Virus record (IMG/VR): IMGVR_UViG_3300035698_005697
Coordinates: 1-37,118 of that record
Length of the DNA stretch: 37,118 nt
Origin: a virus
Reading direction: 5' to 3' (one strand)
The position numbers and the translations under genes are program-made. Positions 14,646-22,198 of the stretch are shown here, one piece after another. Every line of letters starts with the position of its first letter. The first letter of the stretch is position 1. The notes beneath the pieces were generated by a model. It was not told the origin of the DNA, searched no databases, and saw only the letters and a program-made list of their open reading frames with translations.

Positions 14646-15943
14646 GATTTAAAAGATTTCTGTCAATAATGACTGAAGCGCACACAAGTAAGAGTGGTGC
14701 TACCACACACATGTCACATATTGAAGATTATATATTAGAAAATGGCGCTAGTGGATTAGATTGGTTTATCAAAGATGTTAATTTGATAATAGATTTTTTC
14801 AAGAAACAATCTGAGACAGAGGTTGTTTTCAAAACTGATGGTTCTCCTTCTATCTTTTTCGGTAAAAATCCTAATAATGATAAGTTTTTTGTAGCGACTA
14901 AAGCAATTGGTGTAAAAAATCCTAAATTGATATATTCGAAAGCTGATATTTCTAAACACGGATATTCTGGTGAATTAGGGAATATCCTATTAGAGTCACT
15001 TAAATTATTGAAAGGTATGGATTTTAATTCTGATAATATATTTCAAAGTGATTTACTTTGGGCGCCCGCAAGACCATTAACGAATGAAAAAATAATGGGA
15101 TTAAATTATTTGGTTGCTACCCCTAATACTATTAGTTATGCTATCCCGGAAAATTCAGAAAATTATAGTCAAGCAAAAAAATCAAAGATGGGATTAGTTG
15201 TTCATACTGTATATGATGTTACTAAGACCGATGATGAAAATCCGAATGTATTTAAACTCAAAGAAATAAATCCTAGAACAGAAGTGAAAAAGATGTTCAA
15301 ACAGTCGTTAGGTGGTAATGTAATGGTCATCCATCCTTTTTTTGATAATGAAAAGGTGACTGTAATGTCTGTTAAAGAGATTGGGGATATTAGTAAAAAA
15401 ATTGGTAATATCAAGAAGATGGTTAATAGTATAAGTAAATTGTTTAATGTAAATTTTAAAGGTAGTAAGTTACAATTAGAATTAATTAAGTTCTTGAACT
15501 CTCAATTGAGGAGAAGCAAGGGTGGAATTTTTAACGCAATCCGTAGTGGTCAAAAATTTGATTATGATAGATTGATCAAATCATTTATCCAGTATCTTAA
15601 TACTACAACAAAGAGTAAAATTGAAAAATTGAAAACTGAAGCGGGTAAAGAGAAAAGTAAAAAGGGTTTAGATGATTTTATTAAGGATAATATAAAGGGG
15701 CAAAAGGATAATATAAAAAAATTATTAGATTCTTTTATTATGATGTTGTCCATTAAAAATACTATATATGATAAGTTATCTAGCATTGACGGTCATGTGG
15801 GTGATACTTTTATTAGTAATGTTACAACCAAAAAATATTCTAAAACTTCAGGAGAAGGGTTTGTAGTATTTGGTTCTCAAGGAACTTTTAAGATTGTTGA
15901 TAGATTGGAATTTTCCAGAAACAATTTTTTAAAGAGGAACTAA
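14642..15943 (+). CDS. Ligase-like covalent nucleotidyltransferase fold protein (predicted)
   Basis: In this 433-residue protein, V-V-F-K-T-D-G-S-P-S-I-F-F-G (residues 61-74) matches motif I (KxDG) of ATP-dependent ligases and related enzymes, with Lys64 as the expected nucleotide-binding residue. Near the C-terminus S-G-E-G-F-V-V-F (about 405-412) and F-K-I-V-D-R match motifs IV and V. Between them sits an unusually long Lys-rich helical insertion (about residues 230-390). I recall similar uncharacterised proteins in other myoviruses (possibly DUF6267), not checked here. The N-terminus MRFKRFLSIMTEA is a variant of the capsid-targeting leader. It could be an RNA or DNA ligase or a protein-modifying enzyme. 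Confidence 0.65.
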   Translation: MRFKRFLSIMTEAHTSKSGATTHMSHIEDYILENGASGLDWFIKDVNLIIDFFKKQSETEVVFKTDGSPSIFFGKNPNNDKFFVATKAIGVKNPKLIYSKADISKHGYSGELGNILLESLKLLKGMDFNSDNIFQSDLLWAPARPLTNEKIMGLNYLVATPNTISYAIPENSENYSQAKKSKMGLVVHTVYDVTKTDDENPNVFKLKEINPRTEVKKMFKQSLGGNVMVIHPFFDNEKVTVMSVKEIGDISKKIGNIKKMVNSISKLFNVNFKGSKLQLELIKFLNSQLRRSKGGIFNAIRSGQKFDYDRLIKSFIQYLNTTTKSKIEKLKTEAGKEKSKKGLDDFIKDNIKGQKDNIKKLLDSFIMMLSIKNTIYDKLSSIDGHVGDTFISNVTTKKYSKTSGEGFVVFGSQGTFKIVDRLEFSRNNFLKRN

Positions 15944-15944
15944 T

Positions 15945-16271
15945 GTGGATATAATCATTTTTAATGAAAAGTTAGAATCTATATTTAAATTGGATATTTT
16001 GACTGAGGGTGGTGCCGCAAAAGTTGGTTCATATCAGGCATCTTCTATTCCTATTAGGGGAGAGGGATCATTAGAGAGGGGTTATGTTAGAGATTTGATA
16101 ATAGATTCTCTTAGACAACTTAATATAGAATTTGATAAAGATAATAAAACTCCATTATTTAAAGATTTTAAAAATGTAGAGAGCGGAAAGTTATTTGCTG
16201 GTTCTTCTGAATCTTTTATGGATAAAAGTATTTCTGATGATGATTACTCAAAATCCAAACCTAGTAGGTGA
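15945..16271 (+). CDS. N-terminal part of a Pol-beta-like nucleotidyltransferase (split gene)
   Basis: A 108-residue frame from a GTG, with GAGG upstream. A leader, MDIIIFNEKLESIFKLDILTE|GG, ends in L-T-E at residues 19-21. A helix and then L-F-A-G-S-S-E-S-F (83-91) follow, the G-S motif of DNA polymerase-beta-type nucleotidyltransferases. The frame stops at AGG-TGA. The next motif, G-D-M-D-L-Q-V, with the catalytic Asp pair, begins at exactly that point in the +1 frame. The two frames together would make one enzyme. An indel, a sequencing error or a programmed frameshift could explain this. Confidence 0.65.
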   Translation: MDIIIFNEKLESIFKLDILTEGGAAKVGSYQASSIPIRGEGSLERGYVRDLIIDSLRQLNIEFDKDNKTPLFKDFKNVESGKLFAGSSESFMDKSISDDDYSKSKPSR

Positions 16272-16272
16272 T

Positions 16273-17133
16273 ATGGATTTACAAGTCAATAAAATAGTTA
16301 CCGATAAACTCAAAATATTTTTCATAAAGAATAAAGGCAAGAAATTTGGAAATTTGATATTTAGGGGATTTATTGATGGTGGGTTACAATTAATTACTGT
16401 ATGGGGTATGCCTAAGAATGATGTGGTTGATAACATACAAATTGATTTTGAACTCGTAGCGTATGATAATTCTGTTCCTAAAGATATATTTATGTTTATG
16501 CGTAGTTCGGCATGGGAAGATATGAAAGAAAATATCAAAGGAGTTTTTCATAAATTTTTAATACAATCCTTTATGTCTTCAACTGGTCTTGAATTTTTCA
16601 TAATAAATAAGGCGGGTTTAAAATCTGTCGAAGAAGGAACCGCTTTGTTACCTAAACATTTAAAAAAGAAGATGGGTAATAAGGTTGTGGTATTGGGGCC
16701 AGAAGGGATAAGAACTAAATATACTATGGTTACCGATAAAAAGGGGAAACCTGTAACATTTAAAGGGACTAAGGTATTTAACGAATTGACTACTAGTGAA
16801 TCGAAAATAGAAACTAATATGGGTAGAATATTTCAGTTAATTTTTAGTAAAAAATCTAGTAAACAGGAATTAGATAGATTTAAGAGTTTTATTGGTATAT
16901 TGGATTTATTTAAAAAACTGAAAATTCCTGATAAGAGGATATTACAAACTGTTGATACATTCTCTAAATCTTTATGGGGTGATAGATCAGTAAAATTGGG
17001 GAAAACTGGAGAGGATGATAAAGATGTAAAGATGGCATCTTGGTTAATGATAAGTAAAAAGTTCCCCTCTATATGGAATAAAGTAGAAAAGAATATAAAT
17101 AAAGATAGAGATAACTATTATAAAAGATATTAG
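16273..17133 (+). CDS. C-terminal part of a Pol-beta-like nucleotidyltransferase (split gene)
   Basis: If translated alone from the ATG at 16273, the 286-residue product begins M-D-L-Q-V and would lose the first Asp of the G-D-M-D-L catalytic motif, which lies just before the ATG in the same frame. The body is a basic alpha/beta protein (strand F-D-G-type G-F-I-D-G-G-L-Q-L-I-T-V, then helices). AGGTGAT before the ATG resembles a ribosome site but is too close to it. The frame is open upstream to 16195, overlapping the N-terminal part. I read both as pieces of one nucleotidyltransferase of about 395 residues. See the entry at 15945. Confidence 0.6.
   Translation: MDLQVNKIVTDKLKIFFIKNKGKKFGNLIFRGFIDGGLQLITVWGMPKNDVVDNIQIDFELVAYDNSVPKDIFMFMRSSAWEDMKENIKGVFHKFLIQSFMSSTGLEFFIINKAGLKSVEEGTALLPKHLKKKMGNKVVVLGPEGIRTKYTMVTDKKGKPVTFKGTKVFNELTTSESKIETNMGRIFQLIFSKKSSKQELDRFKSFIGILDLFKKLKIPDKRILQTVDTFSKSLWGDRSVKLGKTGEDDKDVKMASWLMISKKFPSIWNKVEKNINKDRDNYYKRY
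17094..17101 (+). promoter_or_regulatory. TATAAATA late-type element inside the end of the preceding gene
   Basis: An exact match 41 nt before the ATG at 17143, inside coding sequence for N-I-N-K. The distance suits a late promoter, but the coding sequence alone could produce it. Confidence 0.4.
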
Positions 17134-17142
17134 AGGAATAAC

Positions 17143-17715
17143 ATGTATAAAGAGATTATGGAATCAGTATTGAAGGAATTTAATGCTGGGGATGTTGTGG
17201 AATATAATTATGGTCCTGGTAATCAACTAGGAAAGATTTATAAGGTTATCCCTAAAGGTTATGAGATACATGCTATCAGAAAGAATAAAAAAGGTGAATA
17301 TGTGAAAACCTTTGTTCTTGATACAGTTGAGAAAAAGGATGTATTGAAGAAGGCAACAATTAAGGGTAAACTTGTAGAAGCAGTTGATTTATCTAAGGGT
17401 AGATTAGACCAACCAACTAAGAATAAGATTGCTAAGGGATTTGCGAAGAAGGGTCTTGATGGTAATGGAAAATTCTCTAGTATAGGTAAGGGACTCAATG
17501 CTATCTTTGATGTCCTCTCAGACTTTGGTATTGAACCTGATATGGTATTGAATGCAGACTTATTCAGGGGTGACTCAGGACAAAGGTTATTGAATATCGC
17601 ATATAAAAACCCAGATGATATTTATTCGCCATACCCAATTGGTAAATCTGGTGTAGCTATGTCCTGGTATAAGAGGAAAGCAAACAACTACGAAATCTTA
17701 ACATACATGTCATAA
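17143..17715 (+). CDS. Hypothetical protein with capsid-targeting-like leader, 190 aa
   Basis: The N-terminus MYKEIMESVLKEFNAGD has L-K-E at residues 10-12 as a possible gp21 site. Next comes a short beta domain (G-D-V-V-E-Y-N-Y-G-P-G-N-Q-L-G-K-I-Y-K-V-I) resembling an SH3-like barrel, then a Lys-rich stretch and a helical C-terminal domain ending in G-K-S-G-V-A-M-S-W-Y-K-R. No enzyme motif is seen. It is preceded by AGAGGAA and is followed 10 nt later by the large 694-aa gene. A packaged internal protein is inferred from the leader only. Confidence 0.6.
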   Translation: MYKEIMESVLKEFNAGDVVEYNYGPGNQLGKIYKVIPKGYEIHAIRKNKKGEYVKTFVLDTVEKKDVLKKATIKGKLVEAVDLSKGRLDQPTKNKIAKGFAKKGLDGNGKFSSIGKGLNAIFDVLSDFGIEPDMVLNADLFRGDSGQRLLNIAYKNPDDIYSPYPIGKSGVAMSWYKRKANNYEILTYMS

Positions 17716-17725
17716 GAGAATTGTA

Positions 17726-19810
17726 ATGAGATTTAAACATTTTATCACCGAAGCTCCGAAGAAACCTATACAGAAGAAGGTTCCTGCTAAGAAAAAGGAA
17801 GTATTGAATACTGTAATGGTAAAGGGTAAGGCTTTACGATTGACTGGTGATGATGGAAAGAAACATCCTGTAAAGAAATCTTCAAGTGGTAAGTATTTCG
17901 TTTATAGCACTAAGAAGAAAGAACATGTGCCTGCTCCAGCAAAAATTATAAAACAAGTCAAACAAGCAGAACAAGGACAAACGGGTGATGAAGTCCAGAA
18001 GGATATTCCTAAGAAAGGCGCAACCAAAAAGTCACAACCACAAGATACCTCTGGATCAGTTGATCAACCACAAGATACCTCTGGATCAGTTGATAAAATA
18101 TCTGGTGTAGTTAAGGTATCAAAAGATGGCGGCGAGATGAACAAGGTTGTTAATAAACTCGCAGAATTACCTGATAAACAACTAAATGCTTTCATCAAAC
18201 AAAATAAAGATAATATATCATTTAATAAAGAGATGCCTTCTGATTCTATTAAGATGTATTTTGCTGGTGATCTGAGCGCAGATAGTGGGAGACATAAGAC
18301 AGCGGTTGCTAAAAAAGGTTCTCCTTTATATAATAACATAGAGAAGTTTTATAATGCTCAACAAGCAACGGGTGGATCAAATGTCGCAAGGGGTTCCCGT
18401 CAAGTAGGGGATGCCTTTAAGATTAATACAAGGGGCGTAGATATATCAAATATTGAGAATGGATTTATGGGTAATCCAAAAGATGAATTATCAAAGGCCA
18501 AAGTAAGTCCTGAAGAGAAAAAGAAATTGGATAAGGTTATTCAGGTTATGGAAGAGTTAGGACATGATGAGGTTGCGGCAGTTTCTACTGATACATATTT
18601 TAAAAATCCAAAACAATATAAGAAACAAATGGAATCATTAACAACTGAACTTTTGGATAAAACTCTCGATGAGTTCTCTAATAAGTTTAAAGATAAGAAA
18701 TCTTCTGATGCTGTTAAAAAGATATATACTCAGATGAGTAATAAGATGAAGGGCGGTAAAATAACGGAAGATGAAATTGGTACATATTACAAACAGATGC
18801 AAGATAATATATCACCAGATTTCCAGGGCGCTTTTGGAAATAATATGGGGGAACTATTTGCGGTTAATGTAGAGGTAGAGAGGGGAGATTATGTAATGAT
18901 CCCGACTGCTAATGCAAAATTGGGAGATAAGGTTAGTGTATTCTCTAGGAATAAAGCAACTGATGAACCTATAGTAATTGTTGCAGCACAGGGATCAGTC
19001 AAGAAGGCCGCAAAGTCAACTGTAGGTGGACAACATACTGGTTCGGGTATTATTCAAGGATGTGATATTGATAATAAAGAATCAAAATCATCCGCTTGGG
19101 CAGGAACAAAATATTTATTTCCTGATATTGATCTTGCGGCAAAAAGTGGTGAAGACGTAAGTAAATTACAAGTAAAACCTGCTAATATAGGTCATTACTT
19201 GAAATCTGGTCACACTAATCCTTCTCTATTAAAAGGTGCTGGAATTAAAGGGGATGAAAAACCTAAAGAACAAATTGCGAAATTATCTGAGTATATGAAT
19301 AATCCAAAAAATCAAAATAAAGTCAAGGGTATGTTGATGAAAGATATGGGCGATAATTCTCCAGAGTTTAAGGCAGATAAGGAAGTATTACAAAAACAGA
19401 TAAAACAATATGGTGGTGTAGAGAAGTATGTTAAAAAGTTTATGGGTGGGACAACTGGAGATAAAGGTAAGGTTGCTGTTAATGCTATGAATGCGTTGGT
19501 ATCTGGTAAATATGATAATTTGACCCCTAAAGAGTTAGCTATGGCAGGACTATTGGTAACAATCTCACAGAAGAAGGGTGAGAATTTCACATATGATGTT
19601 GTAGATACTGATAAAGAGAAGTGGAAACTCCATAAGGCATATGGACAAGATAAGAATGGTGAGACTATTCATAAGGTAGATGGTAGTTATATTACTGGTA
19701 TGTTATTGTCATATGACTTCAATCCTAGAATTGATAAAGAAAAGAAAGCATTTAATGTTGGCAAGAGATCTATAGAAGAGATTAATAGAATCTCACAAAG
19801 AAAAGTATAA
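17726..19810 (+). CDS. Large hypothetical protein with capsid-targeting-like leader, 694 aa
   Basis: The leader MRFKHFITE|APKKP has I-T-E at residues 7-9 and is the cleanest of its type here. After it comes about 120 residues of basic, Lys/Pro-rich, probably disordered sequence with a perfect duplication of QPQDTSGSVD (30 bp twice). From about residue 130 the protein looks globular and includes D-Y-V-M-I-P-T-A-N-A-K-L-G-D-K-V-S-V-F-S and a Gly-rich V-G-G-Q-H-T-G-S-G-I-I-Q-G. I recognise no catalytic motif. Its size, its leader and the expected cleavage suggest a major internal head protein that is ejected with the DNA, in the manner of T4 Alt. The function is unknown. Confidence 0.6.
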   Translation: MRFKHFITEAPKKPIQKKVPAKKKEVLNTVMVKGKALRLTGDDGKKHPVKKSSSGKYFVYSTKKKEHVPAPAKIIKQVKQAEQGQTGDEVQKDIPKKGATKKSQPQDTSGSVDQPQDTSGSVDKISGVVKVSKDGGEMNKVVNKLAELPDKQLNAFIKQNKDNISFNKEMPSDSIKMYFAGDLSADSGRHKTAVAKKGSPLYNNIEKFYNAQQATGGSNVARGSRQVGDAFKINTRGVDISNIENGFMGNPKDELSKAKVSPEEKKKLDKVIQVMEELGHDEVAAVSTDTYFKNPKQYKKQMESLTTELLDKTLDEFSNKFKDKKSSDAVKKIYTQMSNKMKGGKITEDEIGTYYKQMQDNISPDFQGAFGNNMGELFAVNVEVERGDYVMIPTANAKLGDKVSVFSRNKATDEPIVIVAAQGSVKKAAKSTVGGQHTGSGIIQGCDIDNKESKSSAWAGTKYLFPDIDLAAKSGEDVSKLQVKPANIGHYLKSGHTNPSLLKGAGIKGDEKPKEQIAKLSEYMNNPKNQNKVKGMLMKDMGDNSPEFKADKEVLQKQIKQYGGVEKYVKKFMGGTTGDKGKVAVNAMNALVSGKYDNLTPKELAMAGLLVTISQKKGENFTYDVVDTDKEKWKLHKAYGQDKNGETIHKVDGSYITGMLLSYDFNPRIDKEKKAFNVGKRSIEEINRISQRKV
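18035..18094 (+). repeat. 30-bp perfect tandem duplication in coding sequence
   Basis: Two adjacent identical 30-bp copies (18035-18064 and 18065-18094) encode QPQDTSGSVD twice within a disordered linker. The perfect identity points to a recent duplication. Confidence 0.9.
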
Positions 19811-19814
19811 CACT

Positions 19815-19822
19815 TATAAATA
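19815..19822 (+). promoter_or_regulatory. T4-type late promoter element TATAAATA
   Basis: An exact element in the 30-nt gap after the 694-aa gene, 19 nt before the next ATG, with a GAGG ribosome site between. Confidence 0.6.
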
Positions 19823-19840
19823 CAATAAGAGGTAATAAAA

Positions 19841-20320
19841 ATGGCATACAATGAATTAAAGAAAATTATTGATAAAACTAATCGTATCAATGAGGCAGCA
19901 GAAATTGAGAGATATAGGAAAAGACAAACTCGTACTTTCGGTCAAGCGAGAGATGATGAGTCATTTGGTATAGACCCAGAGGGTAATGAGGGAGATCCAG
20001 AAGATTATGATGAACATACACATGAGTATGCTAATCTTGATAGAGATGCGACATATGATAAGTATGATAAAACATCTTCAGAACAGAATGATACTAGAAA
20101 GAAAAATAGCGAGGCCGATGGAAATGATAAGAAAGCACCATATGCGCCATTTGGTCCTGCTGCTGGTATTACCTCTAAAGTTACAGAATATGAAGATGAT
20201 GGGGATATGGAAGAATCCGCAGAACAATCTGATGATTTGACACAATTAAAAGAATTGGTCCAAAAATTAGGTCCAGATAAGATCATTGAAACTGTTAAAA
20301 GTTTGATGGGGTCAGAATAG
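19841..20320 (+). CDS. Acidic hypothetical protein with leader, 159 aa
   Basis: The N-terminus MAYNELKKIIDKTNRINE|AAE has I-N-E at residues 16-18 followed by Ala, a good gp21-type site. The rest is acidic and mostly disordered (Asp/Glu/Tyr-rich), with a short hydrophobic motif APYAPFGPAAGITSKV and a helical C-terminus (DDLTQLKELVQKLGPDKIIE). It overlaps the following gene by one base (TAG/GTG). It resembles prohead core or internal proteins by composition only. Confidence 0.6.
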   Translation: MAYNELKKIIDKTNRINEAAEIERYRKRQTRTFGQARDDESFGIDPEGNEGDPEDYDEHTHEYANLDRDATYDKYDKTSSEQNDTRKKNSEADGNDKKAPYAPFGPAAGITSKVTEYEDDGDMEESAEQSDDLTQLKELVQKLGPDKIIETVKSLMGSE

Positions 20321-20925
20321 TGGGAACATTTCGCAGATTTATTAATGATTTAGAAGAATCACAAAAACATCTTGATGATTTAGATAAAGAAGATCATGAA
20401 GATGTAATGGATATTAGTGATGATGATTTTGAAGATGATGATGAAGATGATGAAGAAGGTGAAGCAATTGATCCTGATGATGTAGATGACTTATCAGATA
20501 CCGAAACTGAAATAGATGAAGCAACCAAACAAAAAAATGCCAAAGAAATTTTAGGAGATCGGTGGAAAAAGAAATCCCGTCTGTATATACTACAGAAGTT
20601 AGGGAGTAAGGATAAGAAGAAAGGAGAGAAGGTAAAGAAAGTAAAGATAACACCTATGATGATTGCTAGATTTAATATGATGTATGACTGGAATTCTAAA
20701 GTTGGAAGATTTGGCAAATGGGTTCCAAGGAAAAACAAAAGTGAATTTGCCAAAAAACATCCATTAGCACAAGAGATAAAGAAGATCAAAAAGAAAGCGA
20801 GAAGGTTGAAGAAAATTAAGAGAAGAGGTGGGGTTCAAACCAAAGTTGCGAGAATGAAGAAAATTAAAAGAATGAAAACTGGTGGAAAAACAGTTGATAA
20901 TAAAGGCAAGGTAGTTAAACAGTAA
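20320..20925 (+). CDS. Bipolar acidic/basic protein, probable cleaved internal head protein
   Basis: The product starts from a GTG that overlaps the previous stop, and has 201 residues of two opposite kinds. The first 67 are very acidic (runs such as DDDFEDDDEDDEEGE). The rest is extremely basic (KKIKKKARRLKKIKRRGG near residue 155). The junction reads T-E-I-D-E|A-T-K, an exact (I/L)xE gp21-type site at residues 65-67. A second possible site, L-E-E|S, lies at 11-13. I infer that the acidic half acts as a propeptide or core element and that cleavage releases a 130-residue DNA-binding protein that could condense packaged DNA. No known domain is visible. Confidence 0.65.
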   Translation: MGTFRRFINDLEESQKHLDDLDKEDHEDVMDISDDDFEDDDEDDEEGEAIDPDDVDDLSDTETEIDEATKQKNAKEILGDRWKKKSRLYILQKLGSKDKKKGEKVKKVKITPMMIARFNMMYDWNSKVGRFGKWVPRKNKSEFAKKHPLAQEIKKIKKKARRLKKIKRRGGVQTKVARMKKIKRMKTGGKTVDNKGKVVKQ

Positions 20926-20944
20926 ATTATTTTTATAAATATAA
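20917..20944 (+). repeat. 28-bp direct repeat carrying a late promoter, copy 1
   Basis: This 28-bp sequence recurs exactly at 21272-21299. It spans the last codons of one gene and the TATAAATA element. Confidence 0.85.
20934..20941 (+). promoter_or_regulatory. T4-type late promoter element TATAAATA
   Basis: An exact element with an upstream T tract, 24 nt before the ATG at 20965. It is part of a duplicated 28-bp block. Confidence 0.7.
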
Positions 20945-20964
20945 ATGATATAACGGAGATAATA

Positions 20965-21255
20965 ATGTATAAAGAAATCGTAAAGGAAGCAATAGAGGGT
21001 GATTTTGGTGGGTATGATGAGTTTGATGCTGAAATGTTACAAGATGTTGTAGTTGATTGGTTGGAAACTAATATCAAGAAACAGAAGAATGAATTAAGTA
21101 AGATTGCTAAAAATATGGGAATTAAAGGCGCCTCTCTTAAAAAGGTGACAGGTACAGGTGGTAGTGGTAGCGGTAAAAGTGGTATGAAAACTACGCTTAC
21201 ATTCAAAACTCCTGATGGGGATAAGAATATAGAAGTTCTTATTAAATTGAAATAA
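20965..21255 (+). CDS. Small hypothetical protein with leader-like start, 96 aa
   Basis: The start MYKEIVKE|AIEGD is the same type as the protein at 17143 (MYKEI), with V-K-E before Ala as a variant cleavage site. The remainder is one helix pair followed by a Gly/Ser hinge (TGTGGSGSGKSG) and a beta-hairpin (MKTTLTFKTPDGDKNIEVLIKLK). The G-x-x-x-x-G-K-S-like hinge is too short and out of context to be a Walker A site. It has its own late promoter and a CGGAGA ribosome site. Confidence 0.6.
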   Translation: MYKEIVKEAIEGDFGGYDEFDAEMLQDVVVDWLETNIKKQKNELSKIAKNMGIKGASLKKVTGTGGSGSGKSGMKTTLTFKTPDGDKNIEVLIKLK

Positions 21256-21271
21256 GGATTAGTATAACTGA

Positions 21272-21299
21272 AAACAGTAAATTATTTTTATAAATATAA
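21272..21299 (+). repeat. 28-bp direct repeat carrying a late promoter, copy 2
   Basis: Identical to 20917-20944. Copy 2 sits wholly in intergenic DNA, which suggests that the promoter segment was copied to serve the downstream gene. Confidence 0.85.
21289..21296 (+). promoter_or_regulatory. T4-type late promoter element TATAAATA
   Basis: An exact element 36 nt upstream of the acidic gene at 21332, within repeat copy 2. Confidence 0.7.
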
Positions 21300-21331
21300 G
21301 TAAAGCATTTGTCATTTAGAAGGAGAATATA

Positions 21332-21898
21332 ATGAGTAGTATAGAAGAAGTCTTAGAGAGAGTTGAAAGCAAGTTTAATGATATGCTTGAAGTATTCTCC
21401 GAAAAGTTTACACTTAAAGGAAAAAAAGGGAAAAAAGGAAAAGATGAAGAGGGTGAAGATGAGGATACGGAAAATGGCGAAGAAGAGGACGAAGATGAGG
21501 TTGAAGAATCTCTCGGTGGTTTTGAGAAGGGTAAGTCTGAAGTCACTGTCGATGGTTTCGATCCTAAAGACAAGAGCAAGAAAGCTGGTTTTAAAGAGTC
21601 TAAAGACACCGAAGACGAAGAAGAGGATGACGAAGCTGACGCAGATGAGAAAGAAGATGAAGAATCTGACGAAGAAGATGAAGATAAGAAAGACAAGGTA
21701 GAAGAGTCCGAAGGTGGATTTGATCCCAAAAGTAAGAAGGGTGGGAAGGAAAAAGTCGGTGGTTTCCGTGGTAAAGGTCAAGTTGACAAACCAAACGAAG
21801 ATCCTGGTTTTGATGAAGATGAAAACCCTGAAGGAAAAGAAGTAAAAGCAGGCACAAAGAAGGCGAAGAGTAACGCCAAGCCTGGAAAATTAGTTTAA
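21332..21898 (+). CDS. Highly acidic low-complexity protein, 188 aa (prohead-core-like)
   Basis: A helical N-terminus (MSSIEEVLERVESKFNDMLE) is followed by long Glu/Asp runs alternating with short basic Gly-Phe motifs: GGFEKGK, DGFDPKDKSKK, GGFDPKSKKGG, GGFRGKG and PGFDEDE. The composition resembles the acidic tail of T4 gp67, but the repeats do not. A scaffold-core or charge-neutralising role in the head is plausible. A strong AAGGAG ribosome site suggests high expression. It has its own late promoter. Confidence 0.6.
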   Translation: MSSIEEVLERVESKFNDMLEVFSEKFTLKGKKGKKGKDEEGEDEDTENGEEEDEDEVEESLGGFEKGKSEVTVDGFDPKDKSKKAGFKESKDTEDEEEDDEADADEKEDEESDEEDEDKKDKVEESEGGFDPKSKKGGKEKVGGFRGKGQVDKPNEDPGFDEDENPEGKEVKAGTKKAKSNAKPGKLV

Positions 21899-21922
21899 TC
21901 ATAAGGAATAGTTGGGTATAGT

Positions 21923-22198
21923 GTGTCCGATTGGAAAACAATTTTAGAGTTGGTAAAACGAGAGATTGTTAAGAATAAAAATACCGGAGAACATTCGGCG
22001 CACTATACATCATCTAATCCAAATAAAAAAATAGTAAGAAGTGATATTGATGGAGAACCTAAAGAGGTTCGCATGACACCTGAAGAGATAGAAAAACGTA
22101 AGAAATCTCAAGTACATGGTGGTAATAAACAGAGGGGTATTACCAAAATCAACAAAGAAATGATTAAACGTAAAAAAGAACGAGAGGAATCAAAATGA
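21923..22198 (+). CDS. Small basic hypothetical protein, 91 aa
   Basis: A GTG start opens a helical N-terminus (SDWKTILELVKREIVKNKNT), then a basic, probably disordered body with HYTSSNPNKKIVRSD and a Lys/Arg-rich end (NKEMIKRKKEREESK). The upstream ribosome site is weak. The stop overlaps the next ATG (ATGA). The high positive charge next to very acidic neighbours suggests a DNA-binding or charge-pairing partner. Confidence 0.5.
   Translation: MSDWKTILELVKREIVKNKNTGEHSAHYTSSNPNKKIVRSDIDGEPKEVRMTPEEIEKRKKSQVHGGNKQRGITKINKEMIKRKKEREESK

Noticed and set aside
16195-16272. ATG at 16195 as the true start of the second nucleotidyltransferase frame
   Set aside because: The N-terminal residues from there (M-L-V-L-L-N-L-L-W) are out-of-frame reading of the upstream gene and would place a false hydrophobic segment before the catalytic motif.
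20394-20789. Minus-strand Ser-rich frames over the acidic genes (also at 21316-21781 and 22530-22892)
   Set aside because: Asp/Glu codons read backwards give Ser/Phe/Leu-rich frames. There is no ribosome site or promoter, and the sense strand has better genes.
21160-21190. Walker A site in the 96-aa protein (TGTGGSGSGKSG)
   Set aside because: It is a flexible Gly/Ser hinge in a very small protein, with no Walker B or nucleotide-binding fold around it.
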